The notes below the pieces were generated by a model. The model saw only the letters and a list, made by a program, of their open reading frames with translations, had not been told where the DNA came from and did no database searches. DNA of 64,000 nucleotides, taken from assembly GCA_002841885.1 (NCBI GenBank), contig PHBE01000001.1:264326-328325 (forward strand), in the 5' to 3' direction. The translations under genes were made by a program, and so were the position numbers. Source of the DNA: Deltaproteobacteria bacterium HGW-Deltaproteobacteria-18. GTDB taxonomy: Bacteria > Desulfobacterota > Desulfovibrionia > Desulfovibrionales > Desulfomicrobiaceae. This document shows positions 18,621 through 27,233 of the stretch, in pieces; within the stretch, counting starts at the first letter, position 1, and every line of letters begins with the position of its first letter.

Positions 18621-18796
18621 GATGGAAACTTCCTTGGTTATCTTGTTTTCGACCGGAACTTTTCGCGGGGGGGGGCCTGACCAGGACGGTCAGCCGCAGT
18701 GCATGCCGTCTTGTCGCAGCAATGCCGTCCTCACCCGTAATCGCCGAGCCAAGGCCAGAGGGCTGAAAGGTATCAACCCGGCAGCCCGCAGCGCCA

Positions 18797-19243
18797 TCAC
18801 CGTTGCCCGGATTCCAGGGAAAACGCCAGCGGCATCAGCTCCTGCAACGAGAAGGAACGCTCCGCGCCCGGGACGATGATCGCCGCGTGCGGCGCAAGTT
18901 CTTGAATCCACTGCCTGCAGGCCCCGCACGGCATGCGCTGTTCGAGAGGCGCGCCCTGGGGCGTATCGACGCAGGCGACGGCGACGGCGATGATGTCCCT
19001 CTCCCCGGCGGCATACGCCGAGGCCAGGGCCACGCGCTCGGCGCACGTGCCGAGGCCGAGGCCGAGGCTGGCGTTCTCGATGTTTGCGCCCCTGTATATC
19101 GCGCCCCTCCCGCCCAACACGGCGGCGCCGACGCGGAACTTCGAGTACGGCGCATAGGCCTGCTGCGCCGCCGATGCGGCCTCGGCGAGCAATTTGGCGC
19201 GTAGAACCGCGTCGAGACCTTTTCCTGGATCGTTCGGCTTCAT
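18797..19243 (-). CDS. cdd: Cytidine deaminase
   Basis: A 148-residue zinc enzyme of the homotetrameric type that deaminates (deoxy)cytidine to (deoxy)uridine. Seen: KFRVGAAV, substrate-binding GANIENASLG, catalytic TCAERVAL (zinc Cys and proton-shuttling Glu) and PCGACRQ (two zinc cysteines). AAGGAGG six bases from the ATG at 19243 sets the start. It is last in a same-strand run with ornithine-cyclodeaminase-like, D-threonine-aldolase-like, amidase and LysE genes, an unusual setting for a pyrimidine salvage gene. Confidence 0.93.
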   Translation of the reverse strand: MKPNDPGKGLDAVLRAKLLAEAASAAQQAYAPYSKFRVGAAVLGGRGAIYRGANIENASLGLGLGTCAERVALASAYAAGERDIIAVAVACVDTPQGAPLEQRMPCGACRQWIQELAPHAAIIVPGAERSFSLQELMPLAFSLESGQR

Positions 19244-19325
19244 CCGGGACCTCCTTGTGCGCGTCCAGCGCGCCAGCGTTGCGCCGGGCTGTTGCCGCCC
19301 GCCGTTCCCCCCATCCTTGCCAGCA

Positions 19326-20285
19326 TCAGACGGTCAGCACCAGCCCGAGCTCACCGGCCTTGCGCAGGGCCAGGGAACAGACGGCGATATCCTGCAGGGC
19401 CATGCCCGAACTGTCGTAAATGGTGATCTGATCGGCGGAGGTCCTCCCCGGCGCCCCGTTCAGCACCGCCCCGATGGGCGTGATGCGGGCGGCGTCCACC
19501 AGCCCGGCCTTGCAGGCCGCCTCGTATTCGCCGATGGCCAGAGACTGCTGCACCACGTCGGCGAAGAGCGACGCGCCGGCCACCAGGGCCGTGTCCAACT
19601 CCTGCTTGCCCGGCTGGTCCGCGCCCATGGCCGAGACGTGCGTGCCGGGCCGCACCCATGACGCCTCGAAGAGCGGGCCGCGCGAGGCGGTGATGGTGAC
19701 GACGATGTCGGCGGCGGCCAGCGCCGACTGGGCGCTCACGCACGCGGCGTCGACCCCCAGTTCCTCGCGGATGCGCCGCGCGAACGCATCCGCAGCCTCC
19801 GGGGAGCGGTTGACCACGAAGACCGTGTCGATGGGGCGCACCTCACGCACGGCCTGCAGCTCGAACCAGGCCTGGTGACCCGCCCCGAACAGGGCCAGGA
19901 CGCGGCTGTCCAGGCGGGAGAGATGGCGCACGGCCACGGCGTCCGAGGCCGCGGTGCGCAGGCAGGTCAGGTGCGAGGCGCCCACGAGGGCCTCGGGGTA
20001 GCCCGTGTCCGGATTCAGCAGCAGGGTCGTGGAGGCGTGGGCGGCCAGGCCGCGCGCACGGTTCCCCGGCCAGTAGCTGCCGACCTTGAGCCCCACCTTG
20101 CGGCTGGCCCCGATGAGGCCGCTCTTGATGCTGAAGGAGGTCCCCTCGTCGGGCCCGTGACCCTGGGCCACCGGAAAAACCTTGGCCAGGCCGCACCCGT
20201 ATTCCCTGAACATGGCCTCCACGGCCTCGATGGCCTCGCCCATGGTCACGACCCGGGCCGCCACCTCCTCACTGACAAACTTCAT
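19326..20285 (-). CDS. Ornithine cyclodeaminase/mu-crystallin family protein
   Basis: A 319-residue NAD(P)-binding protein of the OCD/mu-crystallin family. Seen: the substrate-domain SIKSGLIGASRKVGLKVGSY, LTCLRTAASDAVAVRHLS, the Rossmann entry LALFGAGHQAWFELQAV, and VSAMGADQPGKQELDTAL. Members cyclise ornithine, reduce cyclic imines or iminosuccinate (BhcD), or dehydrogenate alanine. GAGGTG lies just upstream of the ATG at 20285. Its neighbour is a D-threonine-aldolase-like enzyme, a pairing also seen in beta-hydroxyaspartate-type pathways, so an imino-acid reductase role is plausible but unproven. Confidence 0.88.
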   Translation of the reverse strand: MKFVSEEVAARVVTMGEAIEAVEAMFREYGCGLAKVFPVAQGHGPDEGTSFSIKSGLIGASRKVGLKVGSYWPGNRARGLAAHASTTLLLNPDTGYPEALVGASHLTCLRTAASDAVAVRHLSRLDSRVLALFGAGHQAWFELQAVREVRPIDTVFVVNRSPEAADAFARRIREELGVDAACVSAQSALAAADIVVTITASRGPLFEASWVRPGTHVSAMGADQPGKQELDTALVAGASLFADVVQQSLAIGEYEAACKAGLVDAARITPIGAVLNGAPGRTSADQITIYDSSGMALQDIAVCSLALRKAGELGLVLTV

Positions 20286-20356
20286 GGCTCACCTCAACAT
20301 CTTAAAATTACAGCCGATTCCGCCTCCGTCCGGGCCAGCCCGCGGCCGTCCCCCGC

Positions 20357-21541
20357 CTACCACCCCATGAGCCGCGGCCACACGGCCGTAACCGTGTCCC
20401 CGCCCGCGCCGATGACATGATACCGGTCATGCTGCGTGACCATGGCGCAGGCGTGGCTGGGCAGGATACGCAACCTGGTCCCGACCGGGAGGCTGGGCAG
20501 GCCCGCCGCGCTGCCCGGTCGCGGAGCCACGATGCCGTGCTCCTGATTGACGCCCGTGACCACGAGATCCGCAAAGGGGCGGCCATGCACGTCGCAGACC
20601 AGGCCGTAGCCCTGGTCCACGGCCTGTCCCGCCGTGCCCCGGTCGCAGGACAGGGCCGTCCAGCCGGCGTCGATGATGGCCCAGCCCTTGTCGTGCTGGT
20701 GTCCGATGACCGTGGCCAGGACCGAGACGGCGATCTCGTCCGTGGTGCAGATGCCGATGCCCGCCTGCACCAGGTCGAAAAAGACGAAGACCCCGGCCCG
20801 GACCTCCGTCACCCCCGCGTAGCTCCGGGCGGAAAAGGCCGTAGGGGTCGAACCCACGCTGACCACGGGGCAGGGGAAGCCGGCCTCCCGCAGGATCGCG
20901 GCCGCCGTGACGGCCGCGGCGCGCTCCCCTTCGGCCGCTGCGGCCAGGGCTTTTTCGCCGCGCGCCTCGTAGCTCTCGCCGGCATGGACCAGCACCCCGC
21001 GCAGCCGGGCCGAGGGCGCCAAGGCGCGGGCAATGGCCGTGAGCCGCGCCGAGTCGCCGGGATTCACGCCCGAACGATGGCCGTCGCAGTCCAGCTCGAT
21101 GAGCGCCGGGACGGGATCCGCCGGGTCGGACACCGCCGCAACGGCGCGGGCCTGCTCCACGCTGTCCAGCAGGACGGTCAGGTCCACCCCGCGCCGGCGC
21201 AGGGCCTGCACCCGTGGCAGCTTGTGCGGCGCGATGCCGACGGCGTAGGTGATGTCCGTCACCCCCCGGTCCGCCAGGTCCTCGGCCTCGCGCAGCGTCG
21301 AGACGGTGGCCGGGCCGTGCACGGAAGCCATGAGCCGCCGGGAGACCTCCCACGACTTGGCGGTCTTGAGATGGGGCCGCAAGACCACCCCGGCCGCTCT
21401 CAGACGGGTCCGCAGGCGGGCGATGTTGCGGTCCATGCGCGCCTCGTCCAGGAGCAGACAGGGCGTGTCCAGGGCGTCGAGGGAGCACGGCAGGCCCTGC
21501 GGTGCGCACATTGGTCCGAGAGGCTCGTGACGTTCATTCAT
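20357..21541 (-). CDS. PLP-dependent D-threonine aldolase/D-serine dehydratase-like enzyme (DSD1 family)
   Basis: A 394-residue fold-type III PLP enzyme. The N-terminal alanine-racemase-like barrel carries the PLP lysine in LRPHLKTAKSWEV and starts with LDTPCLLLDEARMDRNIARL. The C-terminal domain ends with the metal-binding ILPSHACAMV (His and Cys ligands) typical of D-threonine aldolase and D-serine dehydratase. AAGGAG ten bases before the ATG at 21541 fixes the start; a longer frame upstream is non-coding. It cleaves or dehydrates a beta-hydroxy D-amino acid, and beta-hydroxyaspartate is one possible substrate given the OCD-like neighbour. Confidence 0.88.
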   Translation of the reverse strand: MNERHEPLGPMCAPQGLPCSLDALDTPCLLLDEARMDRNIARLRTRLRAAGVVLRPHLKTAKSWEVSRRLMASVHGPATVSTLREAEDLADRGVTDITYAVGIAPHKLPRVQALRRRGVDLTVLLDSVEQARAVAAVSDPADPVPALIELDCDGHRSGVNPGDSARLTAIARALAPSARLRGVLVHAGESYEARGEKALAAAAEGERAAAVTAAAILREAGFPCPVVSVGSTPTAFSARSYAGVTEVRAGVFVFFDLVQAGIGICTTDEIAVSVLATVIGHQHDKGWAIIDAGWTALSCDRGTAGQAVDQGYGLVCDVHGRPFADLVVTGVNQEHGIVAPRPGSAAGLPSLPVGTRLRILPSHACAMVTQHDRYHVIGAGGDTVTAVWPRLMGW

Positions 21542-21603
21542 GCTGATAACTCTCCTTGCGAAGCGTCCCGGAACCGTATCACCAGCCCGGGCAAATTCAA
21601 ATT

Positions 21604-22914
21604 TCAGTTCCCGGCGAGGCCGCAAAGCAGGTGTTCAAGGAGCCCTGCGTCAGCCGCGAGCCGATCATCCCGGTCAAAGCGCCCGACGCACTGCAGCCCC
21701 ATCGGAAGACCCGCCGGACCTTTTCCGGCCGGCAGGGAGATCACGGGCAGGCCGGCGTGGGTCCACGGCAGGTTCATGGCCGGGTTCCCCGTGCCGGAGC
21801 GGCCGGCCGGGGCCTCGCCCGGAGCCGATGGGCAGACCCACACGTCAAGCCCGTGCCGCTGCATGAGCGCGGTCAGCTCGGAGCGAAGCTTTGCGCAGGA
21901 CGCCCTCCCCTCGTCGATCCGGACCGCGGGGACTGCCTGGCCCCTGGCAATGAGCTCCGCCGTGACCGGCCGGTAAAGATGCCCGTAATCCCTGAACCAG
22001 CGCGCATGTTCCAAAGCGAACTCCGCTGCGGCAAGGTCGCCGTGCCTGTCCGCGATCTCCCCGATGTTTTCAAGGCATTCGACCTGAACCACCTCCACCC
22101 CGCCCGCCTCGAGGACGGCGACGACCTTCCGGAACCATTCCATGGTGGCCGCCGGAACCTGGTCGAGATACTTCCCGGCCGGCACGCCGGCCCGCAGCCT
22201 CTGCGGCGGGTCGAAGGTCGTCCAGTCGGGGTCGAAGGCCTCCATGACGGGCCGGATGTCCGCAACCCGCTGGCAGAAGAAGCCAACCTGGTCCACGCTG
22301 CGGGAATAATACATCATGCCGGCGGTGGGGATCTTCCCAAGCGACGGCTTCATGCCCGTCACCCCGCAAAAAGAGGCGGGCCGGATGACGGAACCCACCG
22401 TCTGGGTCCCCAGGGCCAGCGGGAAGAAACCTGCGGCCACCCCGGCAGCCGAACCGCTGCTGGACCCGCCTGGGGTGTGCGCGGGGTTGTGCGGATTCTT
22501 CGTCGCGGGGGGCGCGAAATAGGCGAACTCCGTGGTGGCCGTCTGCGCGAAGACGATGGCCCCGGCATCGCGCATCATGCGCACGCACGCCGCCTCCTCC
22601 CCCTCGAACAGGACGGGCGGGAGCAGGGAGCCGCACCCCATGGGCAGACCGGCGATGCGGATGATGTCCTTGAAGCCCACTGGCACGCCGAACAGGGGCG
22701 GCCGCCGGGCCGGGTCGGGGAACCTGTCGAACAGGGCGTCGATCTGCCGGTCGACATCCCGCTCGTCCACGGGCCGGGCCAGGATGTGCAGTTCGGGGTC
22801 GAGGGACCGTACACGCTCGAGATGGCGCTGGACAAGACGACGCAGCGATTCCCGGGATGCGGTCCTGTATGCATCGAGTAGCGGGGACGCATTGATGTGG
22901 ACGGTCTGGGGCAT
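21604..22914 (-). CDS. Amidase (amidase signature family)
   Basis: A 436-residue serine hydrolase with the Ser-cisSer-Lys triad: lysine in VPVGFKDIIRIAG, the glycine/serine-rich GGSSSGSAAG, and the nucleophile serine in ALGTQTVGSVIRPASFCG. It hydrolyses a C-N amide bond in the cytoplasm; the substrate cannot be read. The ATG at 22914 has GGAGG six bases upstream, which excludes a longer frame. It is followed closely by the D-threonine-aldolase-like gene on the same strand. Confidence 0.9.
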   Translation of the reverse strand: MPQTVHINASPLLDAYRTASRESLRRLVQRHLERVRSLDPELHILARPVDERDVDRQIDALFDRFPDPARRPPLFGVPVGFKDIIRIAGLPMGCGSLLPPVLFEGEEAACVRMMRDAGAIVFAQTATTEFAYFAPPATKNPHNPAHTPGGSSSGSAAGVAAGFFPLALGTQTVGSVIRPASFCGVTGMKPSLGKIPTAGMMYYSRSVDQVGFFCQRVADIRPVMEAFDPDWTTFDPPQRLRAGVPAGKYLDQVPAATMEWFRKVVAVLEAGGVEVVQVECLENIGEIADRHGDLAAAEFALEHARWFRDYGHLYRPVTAELIARGQAVPAVRIDEGRASCAKLRSELTALMQRHGLDVWVCPSAPGEAPAGRSGTGNPAMNLPWTHAGLPVISLPAGKGPAGLPMGLQCVGRFDRDDRLAADAGLLEHLLCGLAGN

Positions 22915-23022
22915 GATTTTCCTCCGTGCGCAGCATTCCATGAAGGCCTGGGGCGCGGTCAGTTTTCAGGCGCTGAAAAAAAAAATGGGAAAACGGGCCG
23001 TGGCGGGGCCCGGACCGGGAGC

Positions 23023-23655
23023 TCAGGTCGCCGCGCCGCCGACGAATCCCAGCAGCGCCAGCCCATCGCGGAAAAGCAGCAGCGCCAGGACGATCAGCAC
23101 GGCGCCCAGCAGGCGCATGGTCCAGACGTAGACCGATCCCCTGAAGAAGGACCGGGACGAACCGACGGCGACGGCCAGCGCGATCTTCGCCCCGATGAGG
23201 CAGGCGTAGAAACCCGCGACGAAGGCCGCCGGGGCCAGAAAACCCGCGCCCAGGGCCTTGGTCATCATTGGCGCCCCGACGCTGAACCAGAAAAGGTACG
23301 GGTGCGGGCTGAGCATGTTGGCCAGGATGCCCTTGCGAAGCGCCCCCCTGTCTACCTTCCGGGCCTGGAGGTCAAACCCCTTGGTGCGCACGCTTTCATA
23401 CCCCATGGACAGGATGAAAACGCCTCCGGCGATGGAGACGATTCCCAAGATGCCGTGAAAGGCCGACAGCTTCGAAAGGACGAAAAGCGTCAGGAGAATG
23501 ATCGGAACGTCGGTGACGACGGGGGCGAGGGCGACTTTGATCCCGGACCTGATGTCATGCCGGAGCGTTTCCGAGATGACCAGCGTGAGCAGCGGGCCCG
23601 GAGCGAAACCCGCGGACAGCCCCAGAACAGCTCCTAGTGTCAGAAAATATCCCAT
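23023..23655 (-). CDS. LysE/RhtB family amino-acid exporter
   Basis: A 210-residue inner-membrane protein with six hydrophobic segments. LSAGFAPGPLLTLVISETLR matches the LysE N-terminal signature (GxxPGP), followed by GIKVALAPVVTDVPIILLTL. It exports amino acids or derivatives. It is the first gene of the amidase/aldolase/OCD/cytidine deaminase run and may remove excess product or a toxic amino acid. The start at 23655 has AGGG nearby, which is weak. Confidence 0.87.
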   Translation of the reverse strand: MGYFLTLGAVLGLSAGFAPGPLLTLVISETLRHDIRSGIKVALAPVVTDVPIILLTLFVLSKLSAFHGILGIVSIAGGVFILSMGYESVRTKGFDLQARKVDRGALRKGILANMLSPHPYLFWFSVGAPMMTKALGAGFLAPAAFVAGFYACLIGAKIALAVAVGSSRSFFRGSVYVWTMRLLGAVLIVLALLLFRDGLALLGFVGGAAT

Positions 23656-23849
23656 GTCGGCCCTGCACAAAAAAGGATGGCCCGGTCACGGCGGCACGCA
23701 GCGGGCCACAGGCCGGGAAGCCTGAGAACATAGTTCGCATCCCCGAAAGACACAAGTTGAGGCGCAGCCTAAACAGCCCTTGCGGCGCAGTGCCTCCGCA
23801 CGCTCCGAGCGCAAAGAATCGCCGTCTGGCGCCGGGATCTTGGATTGTC

Positions 23850-24149
23850 TCAGCAAAAATGCACGGAAAACGTTTCGTCCTGGTCATTGACCCGCATTTC
23901 ATAACGACCTCTCATGGTCACCGTCAGCCCCACGGCCGCTCCGGCACGAACCACTTCGGCCACAAGTCCCGCCAACTGATCATCCGGGCAGTCCGCATTG
24001 ACATGCAGCCCCACGGCTTCATCCGTGTCCGCGAACTGCAGCAAAAAGGCGTTGTGTTCGACAAAGACCAGATCCTCGTAAGCATACGTAAATCCCAGCC
24101 CCATAACGGCGAGCAAGTCCTTGACCAGCCCAAGTGGTCGTTTAGCCAT
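23850..24149 (-). CDS. Conserved-looking small hypothetical protein
   Basis: A 99-residue soluble protein, basic at the N-terminus (MAKRPLGLVKDLLAVMGLGF) and otherwise acidic, with a regular alternation that suggests a compact alpha/beta fold. No catalytic motif is visible. GGAGG four bases before the ATG at 24149 sets the start and excludes a longer upstream frame. I do not recognise a family. Confidence 0.7.
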   Translation of the reverse strand: MAKRPLGLVKDLLAVMGLGFTYAYEDLVFVEHNAFLLQFADTDEAVGLHVNADCPDDQLAGLVAEVVRAGAAVGLTVTMRGRYEMRVNDQDETFSVHFC

Positions 24150-24557
24150 ATGTCCTCCCTGTGATTCATGATGATTGATGTCATGCGCGACCAGGGATGC
24201 CTTTTCCGGAATCGTGCCAATCCTGACAAAGAGCACTACCATGCAAGAAAAACTCATTATTTCAAACAACTAGAATATCTAACTGATATCAGGAAATGAT
24301 CAATGGCGGAGCAATGCAACCACAAGCCATATATTCCCGCAACAAAAGTGTCGGTAGTGGCAAAACTGTGGATACCCACAACCGCTTCCTCCCTTCGGAC
24401 CGGCAGGCGGTGGGTTTGCGCCGGGGAATCGCCGAAACATTGATTCGCGCCAGAATACGGACTTCGTAAAACGGCAGAATTTAAGACATGAATACTTGAT
24501 TAATAACTCACAAGCGAATACTTTTAAAAAAACAGTAACACCAACAACGGAGTATTC
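24150..24557. other. Regulatory region upstream of the ABC importer
   Basis: No gene is supported. The octamer GAATACTT occurs at 24490-24497 and again at 24516-24523, and its near-inverse GAGTATTC at 24550-24557 directly precedes the ABC start codon. The last 80 bases are AT-rich, like a promoter. Confidence 0.45.
24515..24541 (+). promoter_or_regulatory. NikR-like operator candidate
   Basis: GTAACAC (24535-24541) matches the right half of the GTGTTAC-N13/14-GTAACAC consensus proposed for Desulfovibrio NikR. Exactly 13 bases upstream is CGAATAC, which keeps only the inner TAC. The site lies just before a nickel/peptide-type ABC operon, where NikR sites are expected. The left half is degenerate, so this is a candidate only. 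Confidence 0.35.
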
Positions 24558-26150
24558 ATGTCGCCCAAACCGTATTGTCGCCTCGTCCTGTCTCTGTGTT
24601 TCCTGGGGCTTGTCCTGTCATTGTTGGCCACTCCCTGCCTGGCCAAGGACACCCTTGTTCTGGCCGTGGGTGGAGAGAATGCCGAGGGCTACGATCCCAC
24701 CCGCGGGTGGGGGGCATACGGCAATCCCCTGTTCCAGAGCACACTGCTCCGTCGTGACGCCGATCTCAACATCGTGGGGGACTTGGCTACATCATGGCAG
24801 CTCAGTGCAGACCGTCTGGCCTGGACCGTCGTTCTGCGCAAAGATGTCAAGTTCTCCGACGGCGCGCCCCTGACCGCCCAGGATGTGGCCTTCACCTTTG
24901 AAACCACGGCCAGTGCGGCCGGCCAGATCGATTTGACCGGCATGGCATCAGTAGCGGCCAAGGATGACGCCACCGTGGTTTTCACCCTGGTGAAGCCGGA
25001 CATCACTTTCATCGACCATCTCGTTACCCTCGGCATCGTGCCCAGGCATCTCTACGGTCCGGACTATGCACGCCGTCCTGTAGGCTCCGGTCCATATAAG
25101 TTTGTTCAGTGGGATGAGGGCCAGCAACTCATCGTTGAAGCAAACGAACACTATTATGGTGGCGTCCCACCGATCAAGCGACTGGTATTTCTCTTCACCG
25201 AAGAAGATGCCAGCTTCGCCGCGGCCAAGGCCGGCAAGGTCGACGTGGTCGGTGTGCCCTCGTCCCTGGCCAAACAGACCATAGATGGAATGAAGCTCCA
25301 TGTGGTCAGGAGCGTCGACAACCGTGGGCTCATGTTCCCCATGGGCAAGAACGAGGGCAAGACCACTCCGGCAGGTCTGCCCATCGGCGACGACGTCACC
25401 TCCGACCTCGCCATACGCAAGGCCGTCAACTACGCCTTGGACCGCCAAGCCCTGGTCGATGGCATTCTGGAAGGCTTCGGATCCCCCGCATATGGAGTGG
25501 CCGACAACTTGCCCTGGGACAACAGCGCAATTCGCATCAAGGACAATGATCCGGTGAAGGCCAAAGCCATTCTGGCCGAGGGCGGATGGAAAGATTCCGA
25601 CGGAGACGGGATCGTTGAAAAGGATGGCCTGAAGGCCGAATTCACCATTGTCTACAACGCCAAGGACAGCCTGCGACAGAGCCTGGCGCTGGCCGTTGCC
25701 GACATGTTGCTGCCCGTGGGCATCAAGGCTCACGTCTCCGGACGCAGCTGGGACGATATCAAGAAGCAGCTGACCCACTCCAACGTGGTTGTCTACGGTT
25801 TTGGTGACCACAGTCCACAGGAGATGCTCAAACTCTACCGCACTCCCGGTGAAGAGCCCATGTACTGGAACGCCGGATTCTATTCGAACCCGGTCGTCGA
25901 CAGTCATTTCGAGCAGGCCATGACCGCTCCTGACTTCAAGGCATCCCTGCCCTTCTGGCAAAAGGCCCAGTGGGACGGGACAACAGGTTTCGGCATTCCC
26001 GGCGATGCAGCCTGGGCCTGGATGGTCAACCTCGATCACACCTACTTTGTCAGCCAGTGCCTGGACTTGGGCAAATCCCAGATGGAGCCGCATGGTCATG
26101 GCTGGCCGATCACGGCCAACATCCACCAGTGGAAATGGACCTGCGAGTAA
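24558..26150 (+). CDS. ABC transporter substrate-binding protein (nickel/peptide SBP_5 family)
   Basis: A 530-residue periplasmic binding protein. The signal peptide runs to about residue 29 (LVLSLLATPCLA before KDTL). The SBP_5 signature appears in LRRDADLNIVGDLATSWQLS, VVLRKDVKFSDGAPLTAQDV and GSGPYKFVQWDEGQQLIVEA. The C-terminus is histidine- and tryptophan-rich (MEPHGHGWPITANIHQWKW), which could serve a metal or metal-chelate ligand. It is the first gene of a complete importer operon. Nickel or a metallophore complex is favoured by the NikA-like context, but an oligopeptide cannot be excluded. Confidence 0.88.
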   Translation: MSPKPYCRLVLSLCFLGLVLSLLATPCLAKDTLVLAVGGENAEGYDPTRGWGAYGNPLFQSTLLRRDADLNIVGDLATSWQLSADRLAWTVVLRKDVKFSDGAPLTAQDVAFTFETTASAAGQIDLTGMASVAAKDDATVVFTLVKPDITFIDHLVTLGIVPRHLYGPDYARRPVGSGPYKFVQWDEGQQLIVEANEHYYGGVPPIKRLVFLFTEEDASFAAAKAGKVDVVGVPSSLAKQTIDGMKLHVVRSVDNRGLMFPMGKNEGKTTPAGLPIGDDVTSDLAIRKAVNYALDRQALVDGILEGFGSPAYGVADNLPWDNSAIRIKDNDPVKAKAILAEGGWKDSDGDGIVEKDGLKAEFTIVYNAKDSLRQSLALAVADMLLPVGIKAHVSGRSWDDIKKQLTHSNVVVYGFGDHSPQEMLKLYRTPGEEPMYWNAGFYSNPVVDSHFEQAMTAPDFKASLPFWQKAQWDGTTGFGIPGDAAWAWMVNLDHTYFVSQCLDLGKSQMEPHGHGWPITANIHQWKWTCE

Positions 26151-26158
26151 CCATGCCC

Positions 26159-26194
26159 CTTGCCCGGCAATCCATATCGGATTCGCCGGGCAAG
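26159..26194 (+). other. Intercistronic hairpin after the binding-protein gene
   Basis: A perfect 10-bp stem (CTTGCCCGGC, 26159-26168; GCCGGGCAAG, 26185-26194) lies between the binding-protein and first permease genes. There is no T-run. Hairpins here commonly protect the upstream message and raise binding protein over permease. Confidence 0.55.
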
Positions 26195-26249
26195 CACCCC
26201 AGGGGAATCATTTCCCGGACATCCAAGTTTCAGCATCCAGGACAACTCC

Positions 26250-27233
26250 ATGCGCTTCATCAGACATCTGCTCCTGAGCCTTTCCCGGATAGCGCTCATT
26301 ATCGCGGCAGTGGCCGTGCTGTCCTTTGCATTGGTTTCACACTCGCCCATCGACCCCGTAGACGCCTACATGGGCTCGCGCATCATGACCATCAGCCCCG
26401 AACACCGTGAACAGATCGCGCGCAACTGGGGTCTGGACCGGCCTGCACCGGAGCGTCTGGCAACCTGGGCCTCCAACCTGATCCGGGGAGATTTCGGCCT
26501 GTCGATAATATACAATGAGCCGGTCGTGGACGTCATCGCCAAGCGATTCGCGGCATCGTTGTGGCTCATGGCCGCCGCCTGGGCACTGTCCGGCGTCATC
26601 GGATTTGGATTGGGCATCATTGCCGGCATGTATCCGGGCTCTCCAATGGACCGGTGCATCCGCATCTACGCCCTGACCCTGGCCTCGACGCCGACCTTTT
26701 GGATTGGGCTTATGCTCCTGGTCGTGTTTGCGGTGGGGCTGGGCTGGGCGCCCATATGCTGCGCGGCACCGCCGGGCGTACCCATGAACGAGGCCTCCCT
26801 GCTCCAGCGCCTGCATCATGTGACCCTCCCCGCCTTGACCCTGTGCATTGTCGGCGTGGCCCAGATCGCCATGCACACCCGTGAAAAAATGATCGAGATC
26901 AGGCACAGCGAGTACGCGCTGTTCGCCCGGGCCATGGGGGAACGAAACTGGGGCTTCATGCGCCACCATGCCCTGCGTGGCGTAGCCCTGCCGGCCATCA
27001 CCCTCCAGTTCGCGTCCCTTGGCGAACTTTTTGGCGGTTCAATTCTGGCCGAACAGGTCTTTTCCTACCCAGGTCTGGGCCAAGCCACGGTCCAGGCCGG
27101 ACTCCGCGGCGATATCCCGCTTTTGCTCGGCATCGTCATCTTCAGCACTGTCTTTGTCTGTACCGGCAATCTCGTGGCCGATATCCTCTACTGGCTGGTG
27201 GACCCCCGCATCGCCTCGAAGGTGGAGTCATGA
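26250..27233 (+). CDS. ABC transporter permease (NikB/DppB type)
   Basis: A 327-residue inner-membrane permease with six helices. It starts with the conserved first helix and HSPIDPVDAYMGSR, followed by a periplasmic loop with ARNWGLDRPAPERL and GDFGLSIIYNEPV. The EAA coupling motif lies near EYALFARAMGERNWGFMRHH, where it contacts the ATPase. The ATG at 26250 follows AGGAC. It overlaps the next permease by four bases (ATGA). Confidence 0.9.
   Translation: MRFIRHLLLSLSRIALIIAAVAVLSFALVSHSPIDPVDAYMGSRIMTISPEHREQIARNWGLDRPAPERLATWASNLIRGDFGLSIIYNEPVVDVIAKRFAASLWLMAAAWALSGVIGFGLGIIAGMYPGSPMDRCIRIYALTLASTPTFWIGLMLLVVFAVGLGWAPICCAAPPGVPMNEASLLQRLHHVTLPALTLCIVGVAQIAMHTREKMIEIRHSEYALFARAMGERNWGFMRHHALRGVALPAITLQFASLGELFGGSILAEQVFSYPGLGQATVQAGLRGDIPLLLGIVIFSTVFVCTGNLVADILYWLVDPRIASKVES

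Noticed and set aside
20417..22881. Very long plus-strand frames over the DTA-like and amidase genes
   Set aside because: Antisense shadows in GC-rich sequence without motifs or ribosome sites.
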